From Lumbricus rubellus (Eukaryota; Annelida; Clitellata; Crassiclitellata; Lumbricidae): a stretch of 64,000 nt of DNA. The position numbers and the translations under genes are program-made. Below are positions 1 to 9,600 of this stretch, one piece after another. Within the stretch, counting starts at the first letter, position 1. Each line of letters opens with the position of its first letter. The stretch is taken from the NCBI GenBank assembly GCA_945859605.1, contig OX243818.1, positions 41,112,296 to 41,176,295 of the forward strand. The letters run 5' to 3'. The notes beneath the pieces were generated by a model. That model was not told where the DNA came from. It made no database searches and saw nothing but the letters and a program-made list of their open reading frames with translations.

Positions 1-400
1 CCGGACCCCTGTCCCCTCGGTCTTGTATAAATAGAAGCGCTGCCTGCATGCGTGAGTTCAGTTCAGCTCAGTCAGTTCTTCCGAGGTAAGAGCGCGTGTC
101 GTCAGTCAGGTCGAGAGTTCATCGAGAGCAGCTGTCGTCGTCTGAGTTCGCCGGCTGTCGTCTTTGCCGCCGTTAGTCGCCAGTGGGAGCTGCCGTCGCC
201 GTCGCTGAGAGTCGGTCGTCGGTGTTCGCCTTTGCCGCCGCCGCCGCAGTACGTCGCTGCCGCTGCCGTGTAGTGTCCGTGTCCGTAGCCGTGGGTTGCT
301 CCTCTAGTCAGCCTGTGCTGTGGGTGCCCGCCAACCGGTGTATGACCGTCCGCTGCCAGGGTTCGAATGCTTGCTGTGTGCTGTACATTTGCTCGCCGTT
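1..400 (+). promoter_or_regulatory. Promoter-like segment with TATA box, left flank of the LTR element
   Basis: A TATAAATA box sits at 26-33. It is followed about 25-30 bases later by initiator-like TTCAG repeats (56-80) and by a GAGGTAAGA splice-donor-like site near 83-91. The rest is GC- and CpG-rich with many CGTCG/GCCGC triplets. Open frames here are low-complexity and look accidental. The LTR element inserted at 405/406. The same target continues at 5943, so this block and 5943-6150 were once contiguous. It could be the promoter and leader of a gene or of an older retroelement. No coding exon could be linked to it. Confidence 0.3.
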
Positions 401-405
401 GACGT
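401..405. repeat. 5-bp target-site duplication, left copy
   Basis: GACGT immediately precedes the left LTR and is repeated at 5943-5947 immediately after the right LTR. Five-base duplications are usual for Ty3/gypsy integrases. Confidence 0.9.
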
Positions 406-2037
406 TGTCACTAAGTTCTTTTTGAGTATAGTCAGTTATACCCCGCCGGTTAGGACGGGGGGTTTATAAAGCAATGCAGAAGTCGTCTTAAAATTAAAAC
501 AGTTATTATTCATTCAACAGAATAAACGTTAAGTTCCCGTGAAAACACGGTTTAGTCGATAGTTGATATTCTAATCAAATCCTAGGTTATTTAGCTACCC
601 CGGGCCCCGACCGATTCCCGACCCGGTTGCCCCCCTCCCCAACAATTCCGGTTATGACTCACAGTTTGCTGAACGTCCAAGGTTCCTTAGGTGGACCCGT
701 TCCACTGGAACAGTTTTCGCTTCCGAAGACTCACTGCGTCATGTTGTCGTTGCGGTTCCAAGATGCTCGTGAATACCAACGTTTCGTTGCGTCGAGAGAC
801 CTGTTGCACCGACGAAGGTGATTCTTGCGTCGAGAGACCTGTTGCACTGACGAAGGGGATTCTTGCGTCGAGAGACCTGTTGCACCGACGAAGGTGATTC
901 TTGCGTCGAGAGGCCTGTTGCACCGACGACCAACGGTTTGGTCCGCCCGGAGACCCGTTGCCCAGACGACCAACGGTTTGGTCCGTCCAGAGACCCGTTG
1001 CGCAGACGACCCACGACTTGGTCCGTCCAGAGACCCGTTGCCCAGACGACCAACGGTTTGGTCCGTCCAGAGACCCGTTGCGCAGACGACCAACGACTTG
1101 GTCCGTCCAGAGACCCGTTGCTCAGACGACCAACGACTTGGTCCGTCCAGAGACCCGTTGCGCAGACGACCAACGACTTGGTCCGTCCAGAGACCCGTTG
1201 CTCAGACGACCAACGACTTGGTCCGTCCGAAGACCCGTTGCGTAGACGACCAACGACTTGGTCCGTCCAGAGACCCGTTGCTCAGACGACCAACGACTTG
1301 GTCCGTCCAGAGACCCGTTGCGCAGACGACCAACGACTTGGTCCGTCCAGAGACCCGTTGCGCAGACGACCAACGACTTGGTCCGTCCAGAGACCCGTTG
1401 CGCAGACGACCCACGACTTGGTCCGTCCAGAGACCCGTTGCGCCGACGACCAACGACTTGGTCCGTCCAGAGACCCGTTGCGTATACGACCAACGGCTTC
1501 GTCCGTCGAGTGACCCGCTGCGTAGCCCAGCGTCCGTCCTTACTCGAACGTAGACGTTTCTCCAGTTCCTCCAACGCTCCTGGCACGTCCTGTCTCCAGC
1601 TTGTCTCAACTCAGACTGAATATACGTTGCCTTCCACCCCTTTTCGTTGCTCCCTTGCCCATCCCTCTAGAACGCCCTTCCCATTGGCCTGCCCATCCCA
1701 TTGGACCCCTCGGTCACCGTTTATCGACCCATCGTACCTACGTACCCATCGCCGCCTATTTATATATTTTATGTCTAAGAGAACTACGAATCTTTTCAAT
1801 AGCCATCTTATTAAACGTCTTATTAAAGTCAGTCGCATTAAAAGAAATCCCTCCTATCCGGAGGTGTCTACAGCGTACACTTAACTAAATCTGCATATAA
1901 TTATATACTATTTCTAGCCTTCTATGAGCTGACTAAATATAGTTCCTCTTGCCCGTATATCTAGCTACGCTTGACTGGACAAGCGGTCTATCTAACAATC
2001 CTATATTACAGCGCAGCTGCAAATGCAATTCGTGACA
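406..2037 (-). repeat. Left LTR (3' LTR in element orientation)
   Basis: Bounded by TGTCAC and GTGACA, and nearly identical to 4315-5942. It is unusually long for a gypsy LTR because a minisatellite (about 784-1500) fills roughly 45% of it. All reading frames over the minisatellite (both strands) are by-products of the 40-bp unit and are not genes. Confidence 0.93.
784..1500. repeat. LTR minisatellite, 38-bp then 40-bp units
   Basis: About four 38-bp units (core GAGAGACCTGTTGCACCGAC) are followed by about fourteen 40-bp units (core GTCCGTCCAGAGACCCGTTG). Units differ at a few positions (cgcagacg, ctcagacg, cccagacg). The second LTR repeats the same variant order at 4693-5409, as expected when both LTRs were copied from one template. 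Confidence 0.92.
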
Positions 2038-2139
2038 ATGGCCCTATGCTTAAGACAAAAATTATAAAAGAAATTTTGGAACTAACACAAAAAAGGCACA
2101 ATAATTGCATTATTTACAGCTTAAAATTCCATCCAACCC

Positions 2140-4023
2140 TTATTGCATCCTTGGGAGGTCCGCCTCTACGTATCCCGTATCTGATGGTTCCATTCCGCAT
2201 AACCTCAGGTTTATCCGACCTGGTATCTGGCTGAGAAGGTGCTTATATTCCGGCCAGAGTCTTTCCACTTTCCTCTTCTGTTCGTACGACAGCTCGGAGG
2301 TAATCACTACATCTCTGAAGCTCTCCATCTGTTGATTGCCTTCCAGTGGAAAAGCCTTGCCTTTGGCGTCTTCCATCTCTATCTCCGACCAGTCTTCCAC
2401 TACTACAGCAGCTCCTGAAAAGTGTATCCGCTTATCAGCTTCCATTGCCGTGTCTTCTGCTTCGGCTGGTCTCTCATAGTAATACTTCAGCCTATTAGCA
2501 TGGACCGTCCTGGTCCTATGCACTAGCTGAATCAGATACTCCGCTTCTCCAATGCATTTCAGCACTTCGAACGGCCCTTTCCACTGCGTCCGAAGCTTAT
2601 TGCTTTCTGTCGGTAAAAGCACCAACACTTTATCTCCGAGCGAGAATTTTCTTGACTTCACATGTATGTCGAAGTTTCTTTTGTATCCGTCTTCAAATTT
2701 CTTCAAGGATGGATCTTGCCTCTGTTCTTTTTTCAAAGACTTCACCGTCGCGTCGCTTATTTGCAATTCCGGAACTTTCAAAGCTTTCATAGACTTTTGC
2801 TCTTTCGCTTTCATGCCTCGTGGTTCCATTACAGCTGCGACACTCTTCGATTCTCCCGTCTTCTTTACCTTGTTAACTTCCGGTATGACGGATTTCTTAT
2901 CCATGTTTCCTCCATCCTCCATTGCTTCCGATGGATAACTGCGTGTGGCTTTCTCTTGATGAGCTTCTGTGTATTGTTCTGCCAACCGGGATAGTTCTTT
3001 CAAGTCTCTTGGCGCCCTCTCCCTCAAGAACGTAGCCAACTCCCGACTAACCACTGCAAGATACTGTTCTTTGACCAACAGATGCCTTAATCCTTCGAAA
3101 TCTTGTTCAACTTTGGCCAACTCAACCCACCTCATCACATAGCTATCCAGTCTTGTGATAAACTGTTGAGGAGCTTCCCCGCTTTCCGGCTTGCAATTGT
3201 AGAATCGCTTGCGAAAGCCTTCTTCCGTCATCTGGTATCGCTTGAGTAAGGCGTCCTTTAAGGCATCGTAGTCGTCATATTGTTCTGGAGGAAGCCTGGA
3301 ATAGACATCCAAGGCTCGTCCTTTCAACAGTGCTGCCAAGTACACAGCCCATTCCCGACGATCCCACTTTCTAATCGTTGCATACTTTTCAAAGCGTCGC
3401 AAGTATGCATCCATGTTGTCTTTGCCATCTTCAAATGGCGGCAACTTTGGTCCTTTCCGAGCATTAATTGTTCTCTCTGATGTCGGCTCGTATTCATCTT
3501 GCTCCTCCTCTTCATCTTCATCCGATCCAAGGCGCACACTGTTGCTCCTATTACTAGATGCTTTAGTTGTTGCTCCAAGCTCTATCTTGAGTTTCTCCAA
3601 GTCCATGGCTTGTAGATGCTGCTCCTTCTGTAACTCTAATGCTTGAGTATGAGCATCTGACTTAGCTCTTATCTCTAGTTCCAGTTTCCGTTGCTCCAGT
3701 TCCAGCTTCAGTCGTTCCTGTTCAGCAGTTTCAGCTTTACACTGTCTTTCTTGTTCCAATTTCTGTCTTTCCTGCTCTGCAGCTTCAGCTTTAGCTTGTC
3801 TTTCCCTCTCAGCAGTTTCAGCTTTAGACTGCCTTTCCGAATCTAGCCTCCTCAATTCTCTTTCCGCTGCTCTCTCCTCTCTTTCTGCTGATTCAGTTTT
3901 GCATTTATCCACATATTGAAGTAGGTCCATTCCTTTGAGTCCACTTCTCTCTGCTAGCGCAATCAATGCCTCCATTTTTAAAGTCAACAGAAAATTCTGT
4001 TCGGCGCTATATAATTCTAGCAC
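2140..4023 (-). CDS. Gag-integrase fusion polyprotein of the LTR element (internally deleted)
   Basis: One 627-residue frame. Residues about 45-150 are a charged, Glu/Gln/Lys-rich coiled coil. An acidic run lies near 167-180. A retroviral-type capsid region follows (DAYLRRFEKYATIRKWDR, LLKGRALDVYSRLP), then a SCAN-like helical block near 270-355 (LLVKEQYLAVV, FLRERAPRDLKELSRLAEQY). No zinc knuckle or DTG/DSG protease is seen. Near 405-500 an integrase N-terminal linker (LKKEQRQDPSLKKF) is joined in frame to an integrase tail (KFSLGDKVLVLLP, QWKGPFEVL, a GPF/Y-type module), so the DDE core is gone. The last 50 residues resemble the leader before an RT (SYEQKRKVERLWPEYKHLL). Integrase before RT is the Gmr1-like order. 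The frame is intact, which suggests the Gag part is still useful to the element. Confidence 0.82.
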   Translation of the reverse strand: MLELYSAEQNFLLTLKMEALIALAERSGLKGMDLLQYVDKCKTESAEREERAAERELRRLDSERQSKAETAERERQAKAEAAEQERQKLEQERQCKAETAEQERLKLELEQRKLELEIRAKSDAHTQALELQKEQHLQAMDLEKLKIELGATTKASSNRSNSVRLGSDEDEEEEQDEYEPTSERTINARKGPKLPPFEDGKDNMDAYLRRFEKYATIRKWDRREWAVYLAALLKGRALDVYSRLPPEQYDDYDALKDALLKRYQMTEEGFRKRFYNCKPESGEAPQQFITRLDSYVMRWVELAKVEQDFEGLRHLLVKEQYLAVVSRELATFLRERAPRDLKELSRLAEQYTEAHQEKATRSYPSEAMEDGGNMDKKSVIPEVNKVKKTGESKSVAAVMEPRGMKAKEQKSMKALKVPELQISDATVKSLKKEQRQDPSLKKFEDGYKRNFDIHVKSRKFSLGDKVLVLLPTESNKLRTQWKGPFEVLKCIGEAEYLIQLVHRTRTVHANRLKYYYERPAEAEDTAMEADKRIHFSGAAVVVEDWSEIEMEDAKGKAFPLEGNQQMESFRDVVITSELSYEQKRKVERLWPEYKHLLSQIPGRINLRLCGMEPSDTGYVEADLPRMQ

Positions 4024-4294
4024 AGCTGCCGCTAAACAAATTATGCCTCTGAAAACAAATGCAACAACTCTATCTAGTGTCTAGCTCTATTCAATACTGG
4101 ATATAGACTACAAGACAATACTAGAATATCCTAGCCTAAATAGACAAAAGTAGATATAGGCTACCTTAATTCCACAGGGTCTAGGTATAGCAGAGTCAAC
4201 TAGCAGTTACTAATTACCGCCTCGCTATGTAAACTGTCTCTACCTGTCTACCCCAATTCCACTAAACTTCCACACTGCCTAAAACTAACCGACT

Positions 4295-4312
4295 ATCCCA
4301 CCGCTGCCACCA
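4295..4312 (-). promoter_or_regulatory. Primer binding site complementary to tRNA-Leu 3' end
   Basis: The plus strand reads ATCCCACCGCTGCCACCA two bases from the LTR edge. From memory this is the 3' end of animal tRNA-Leu including the added CCA. The minus strand is therefore the primer binding site, which fixes the element's orientation and names the likely primer tRNA. Confidence 0.85.
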
Positions 4313-4314
4313 CT

Positions 4315-5942
4315 TGTCACTAAGTTCTTTTTGAGTATAGTCAGTTATACCCCGCCGGTTAGGACGGGGGGTTTATAAAGCAATGCAGAAGTCGTCTTAA
4401 AATTAAAACAGTTATTATTCATTCAACAGAATAAACGTTAAGTTCCCGTGAAAACACGGTTTAGTCGATAGTTGATATTCTAATCAAATCCTAGGTTATT
4501 TAGCTACCCCGGGCCCCGACCGATTCCCGACCCGGTTGCCCCCCTCCCCAACAATTCCGGTTATGACTCACAGTTTGCTGAACGTCCAAGGTTCCTTAGG
4601 TGGACCCGTTCCACTGGAACAGTTTTCGCTTCCGAAGACTCACTGCGTCATGTTGTCGTTGCGGTTCCAAGATGCTCGTGAATACCAACGTTTCGTTGCG
4701 TCGAGAGACCTGTTGCACCGACGAAGGTGATTCTTGCGTCGAGAGACCTGTTGCACTGACGAAGGGGATTCTTGCGTCGAGAGACCTGTTGCACCGACGA
4801 AGGTGATTCTTGCGTCGAGAGGCCTGTTGCACCGACGACCAACGGTTTGGTCCGCCCGGAGACCCGTTGCCCAGACGACCAACGGTTTGGTCCGTCCAGA
4901 GACCCGTTGCGCAGACGACCCACGACTTGGTCCGTCCAGAGACCCGTTGCCCAGACGACCAACGGTTTGGTCCGTCCAGAGACCCGTTGCGCAGACGACC
5001 AACGACTTGGTCCGTCCAGAGACCCGTTGCTCAGACGACCAACGACTTGGTCCGTCCAGAGACCCGTTGCGCAGACGACCAACGACTTGGTCCGTCCAGA
5101 GACCCGTTGCTCAGACGACCAACGACTTGGTCCGTCCGAAGACCCGTTGCGTAGACGACCAACGACTTGGTCCGTCCAGAGACCCGTTGCTCAGACGACC
5201 AACGACTTGGTCCGTCCAGAGACCCGTTGCGCAGACGACCAACGACTTGGTCCGTCCAGAGACCCGTTGCGCAGACGACCAACGACTTGGTCCGTCCAGA
5301 GACCCGTTGCGCAGACGACCCACGACTTGGTCCGTCCAGAGACCCGTTGCGCCGACGACCAACGACTTGGTCCGTCCAGAGACCCGTTGCGTATACGACC
5401 AACGGCTTCGTCCGTCGAGTGACCCGCTGCGTAGCCCAGCGTCCGTCCTTACTCGAACGTAGACGTTTCTCCAGTTCCTCCAACGCTCCTGGCACGTCCT
5501 GTCTCCAGCTTGTCTCAACTCAGACTGAATATACGTTGCCTTCCACCCCTTTTCGTTGCTCCCTTGCCCATCCCTCTAGAACGCCCTTCCCATTGGCCTG
5601 CCCATCCCATTGGACCCCTCGGTCACCGTTTATCGACCCATCGTACCTACGTACCCATCGCCGCCTATTTATATATTTTATGTCTAAGAGAACTACGAAT
5701 CTTTTCAATAGCCATCTTATTAAACGTCTTATTAAAGTCAGTCGCATTAAAAGAAATCCCTCCTATCCGGAGGTGTCTACAGCGTACACTTAACTAAATC
5801 TGCATATATATACTATTTCTAGCCTTCTATGAGCTGACTAAATATAGTTCCCCTTGCCCGTATATCTAGCTACGCTTGACTGGACAAGCGGTCTATCTAA
5901 CAATCCTATATTACAGCGCAGCTGCAAATGCAATTCGTGACA
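4315..5942 (-). repeat. Right LTR (5' LTR in element orientation)
   Basis: Same structure as 406-2037, with the minisatellite at about 4693-5409. Transcription in element sense would start here and run leftward into the interior frame. Confidence 0.93.
4693..5409. repeat. LTR minisatellite, second copy
   Basis: Same 38-bp and 40-bp units in the same variant order as 784-1500, inside the right LTR. Confidence 0.92.
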
Positions 5943-5947
5943 GACGT

Positions 5948-6169
5948 GTCTGGAGTTTGATTACTGCAATATATCGTCTGAAAATACCTGCTGTCTTCGT
6001 GTTGATTCGTACGGACGTCGTGACTGGGGAAACACTGCTAAGCCCTTCGATAGACGACGGAGTCCGGACTTGCGCCATCTTTGTGCGACACGCAAGCCTT
6101 ACCACCTGGTGGGAGAGTTAGTCATCCGCTCTTTTCCCCGCCCCGGCGTTTCCGTTACAGGCCTCACTA
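5948..6169. other. Right flank of LTR insertion, no gene seen
   Basis: GC-rich sequence continuing the block at 1-400 after the target duplication. Short open frames only. No splice-bounded exon with recognisable protein was found. Confidence 0.4.
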
Positions 6170-6353
6170 AAAGGGATTGGCCCCTATAACTTTTGTTTTG
6201 TTTGAAATATTTTGATGAAACCTGGCCATCGTGTGTAAATATGAATTGTCTTTAAAACTGCAAAATTTCATTTCGAAATTATTACTTTTTGTCAAGAATC
6301 TAGATAGACTATTGGCAAAATCGTAGAGGGTCTTTTTTTGGCTCACCCTGTAG
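6170..6353. mobile_element. Single end of a Tc1/mariner-type element
   Basis: Resembles the terminal repeat seen at 24244-24424 and 25290-25473 (shared cores CTGGCCATCGTGTGTAAATA and ATATTGTGATGAAA-like text). It ends CTCACCCTG followed by TA. Only one end is present, so this is a fragment or solo terminal repeat. Confidence 0.6.
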
Positions 6354-6523
6354 AAAAGACTAAAATGCGTTCATTGATGTTTCATTTCGATTTCTTTCTA
6401 GGTGACGAGATCTGGAGCATAATCATAATGTACACTAACGATATTCCAATAACACTGTATCTGTAATGAAATAATTATTAGCATTTAAATGTAACTTTTT
6501 GGTTATCATATTATTATCTTCAG

Positions 6524-6681
6524 GTCCAGCGATGCAACCGTTCACTTCAACTCGATATTCATTTTTTCCGGATATTGAAGTCGATGACGGTTTCACAAAG
6601 TTAAACTTCTCTGTTTCGGATGTCGACTGGGAATTCCTTTATAGTAGACTGCTTTCTAATATGAAGGAAATGATGCTTGGG
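6524..6681 (+). CDS. DEG/ENaC exon a (ectodomain, finger to knuckle)
   Basis: The acceptor TATCTTCAG ends at 6523 and the donor GTAAGA starts at 6682. The exon enters with two bases of a split codon and gives 52 residues, ending DWEFLYSRLLSNMKEMMLG. In DEG/ENaC proteins this kind of helix directly precedes the C-x-F-x-G-x-x-C motif that opens the next exon. Confidence 0.85.
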
Positions 6682-9600
6682 GTAAGACCACTGAACAGTG
6701 AACACACTACTAAATATGTTGCATCAATTTAATATGTTGAGACAGGTTAAAATTGTTAAAGGATCCGAGTGGCTGACCCCTCGCCAGAGGGAATAATTCT
6801 AGCCTGAAGGGAAGGAAGAAGAAGAAGAAGAAGAAGAAGAAGAAGAAGAAGAAGAAGAAGAAGAAAAAGAAAAGAAGAAGAAGAAGAAGAAGAAGAAGAA
6901 GAAGAAGAAGAAGAAGAAGAAGAAAGAAGGTTAAAATTGATGAACAAATTTAAAATAAACATCGTAAACGTAGGCATCATAATTTATCATAAGCTTATGT
7001 GCGTGATCCGTCATAACAGCCCCGTCATAATCGCCCACCGACAAAACAGCCTCATCATAATCGCCCACCGACAAAACAGCTCCGTAGAAATCGGTTCCCG
7101 ACAAAACAGTCCCGTCATAATCGCCCACCGACAAAACAGCCCCATCATAATCGCCCACCGACAAAACAGCCCCGTCATAATCGCCCACCGACAAAACAGC
7201 TCCGTAGAAATCGGTTCCCGACAAAACAACCCCGTCATAATCGCCCACAATCAAATCAGCCCCGTCATAATCGCCCACCGACAAAACAGCCCCGTCATAT
7301 TCGCCCACCGACAAAACAGCTCCGTAGAAATCGGTTCCCGACAAAACATCCCTGTCATAATCGCCCACCATCAAAACAGCCCCGTCATAATCGCCCACCG
7401 ACAAAACAGCCCCGTCATAATCGCCCACCGACAAAACAGCCCCATCATAATCGCCCACCGACAAAACAGCCTCGTCAAAATTGTCCACCGACAAAACAGC
7501 ACCGTCATAATCGCCCACCGACAAAACAGCTCCGTAGAAATCGGTTCCCGACAAAACAGCCCCGTCATAATCGCCCACCATCAAAACAGCCCCGTCATAA
7601 TCGCCCACCGACAAAACAGCCCCGTCATAATCGCCCACCGACAAAACAGCCCCATCATAATCGCCCACCGACAAAACAGCCTCGTCAAAATTGTCCACCG
7701 ACAAAACAGCACCGTCATAATCGCCCACCGACAAAACAGCTCCGTAGAAATCGGTTCCCGTCAAAACAGCCTCGTCATAATCGCCCACCGACAAAACAGC
7801 CCCGTCATAATCGCCCACCGACAAAACAGCTCCGTAGAAATCGGTTCCCGACAAAACAGCCCCGTCATAATCGCCCACCGACAAAACAGCCCCGTCATAA
7901 TCGCCCACCGACAAAAAAGTTCCGTAGTAATCGTTCCGACAAAACAGCCCAGTCAAAACAGCCGTCAAAAACAGTTCCTTGAAAAATAGTCCCGTCATAG
8001 ATGATACACGCTACCCACAACACAGTTCCAGAATGACTCAAAGCCTCAAATGTTTAATGTTAAAAGTCACGCAATGAACAGCGTATATACAGGGTGGCTC
8101 AAAAAAGTACCACCGGATAAAATGCGATATCTTCGCAATCGATTGAACGTTTTCTGCGAAAAATTCCCAGTTTGCAGGGGAATGAATTTCCAACAATCCC
8201 TGAAAGTTTCAGTTGAAACTTTTCATGTTTGCAAAAGTTACATCTGTTCAAACTTAAAATTTCTTTTTTCAAATTTTCGCGCAAAATGAACGTCACTTGT
8301 AGATTTCCATGTCGAATGATATCACTTTTCACTACGACCTCAGAATTTTGTTTTGCAATTTATTGTAAGGTATAATGAGAGTGTCCACTCCCTGCCTTAG
8401 CACAAGCTCAACTTTTTTTTGTGAAGCTCAGTATGGCCTTGTTGGTCGGGTCCTGTGGCAACTGACCCCACATTAGCAGCAAGACTTGCTTCAGCTGGCC
8501 AATGTTCTCCAACTTGGGATGAAATGTCTTGCAGCGTTCCAGAATAATAGCTCACCAGACGTGATAAGCAAGAGGTCTAAGGTCTGGCGAGTTTGTTAGT
8601 CATCTTTGCCAAAGCATTTACTTCAGTTGATGGCAATAAGGTAGCTCCATCACAATCAAACTTGCCGTGCGAGCAAGCAGGCGCACCGTCCTGCTGGAAA
8701 ATAAAACCAGATGTTAGAGCATACCTGGTCTTCAATGAGTCTTGGCAAGAGAGTTCAAAGGTGAGTTTGACATCTAACCTACCCGTACTGAATGGGATTA
8801 AATGCAGTCTTTTCTTGCAGCCGTAACACACGCCATCATATCTGATGTCGAAACCACGATGTGCTTTGCAAACTTGACCCTTTCGATTACCAAGCGAATT
8901 TCTTGAAAATCGTACTTTTTCCATCAGACCAAGCGACCACTTCCTGCCTCGCTTCCAACATCTGATCTTCGTTACATAAACATGTTTTGTTTACAGATAG
9001 CCTTCACTGTGCTCAGGCTGCACTTTTCACTTGGTCTTTTGCTATGATTACGCGATGTCCCAGTCTCTGTTCACGCAGCGTCCGAGTTTCCATTTTATCT
9101 TTCGCAGAAACTTTGCCCATGATGCTCAGTAATGGATTCACAAATTGAGTCCTTATTCCATAAAATATCACTAAATACCAACAGTTTGCTTCATAAACAG
9201 CTTCTTTACAGCTCTTAGCGAGGTTGTAGGACATCATCATCATTTCTTATGATGTAATTTGCAAAAAATCTCAATGAAATCACATTGTTTTGGAGCTTGA
9301 TTCTCCGGATATTTGAAAAAACGAAATTTTAAGTTTGAACAGCTGTAACTTTTACAAACATGAAAATTTTCAAGTGAAACTTTCAGGGATTGTCAGTCGG
9401 TTGCGAATTTATCGCATTTTATCGGGTGGTACTTTTTTTCAGCCACCCTGTAGGCTTTTAAACAAACTAACGAAATTACTAGACTGAAAAGTTGAAATGT
9501 TTTCATCGCAAAAATGTTAACAAAACTAACACGAAAGTACTAAGGATAAAGCGTTCTTGCACGACAACTCAAAAACAACATTCTTTCAGATAATCAGTTT

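Larger units (their letters stand above)
406..5942 (-). mobile_element. Young LTR retrotransposon, Gmr1-like Ty3/gypsy, non-autonomous
   Basis: Two direct repeats of 1632 bp (406-2037) and 1628 bp (4315-5942) flank a 2277-bp interior. Both begin TGTCAC and end GTGACA. The 5-bp target duplication GACGT is at 401-405 and 5943-5947. The element reads on the minus strand: 5' LTR on the right, primer site at 4295-4312, one long frame at 4023-2140, 3' LTR on the left. The only LTR differences I noticed are a 4-bp indel in an AT run (near 1895) and one C/T change (near 1944 versus 5852), so insertion was recent. The interior encodes Gag fused to fragments of integrase and the start of the RT region. 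The RT and RNase H body is missing, so the element must depend on a partner. Confidence 0.93.

Noticed and set aside
825..1553. Long frames on both strands over the LTR minisatellite (up to 242 codons)
   Set aside because: Frames follow the 40-bp unit in several registers and both strands, with no start, splice or domain evidence. They are copied exactly in the second LTR.
7011..7960. CRISPR-like array
   Set aside because: Units are contiguous tandem copies with no unique spacers, in a eukaryotic genome.
6931..7998. About 350-codon frames on both strands over the 30-bp repeat
   Set aside because: The unit length is divisible by three, so any stop-free unit gives long frames. The protein is perfectly periodic and the opposite strand is equally open.
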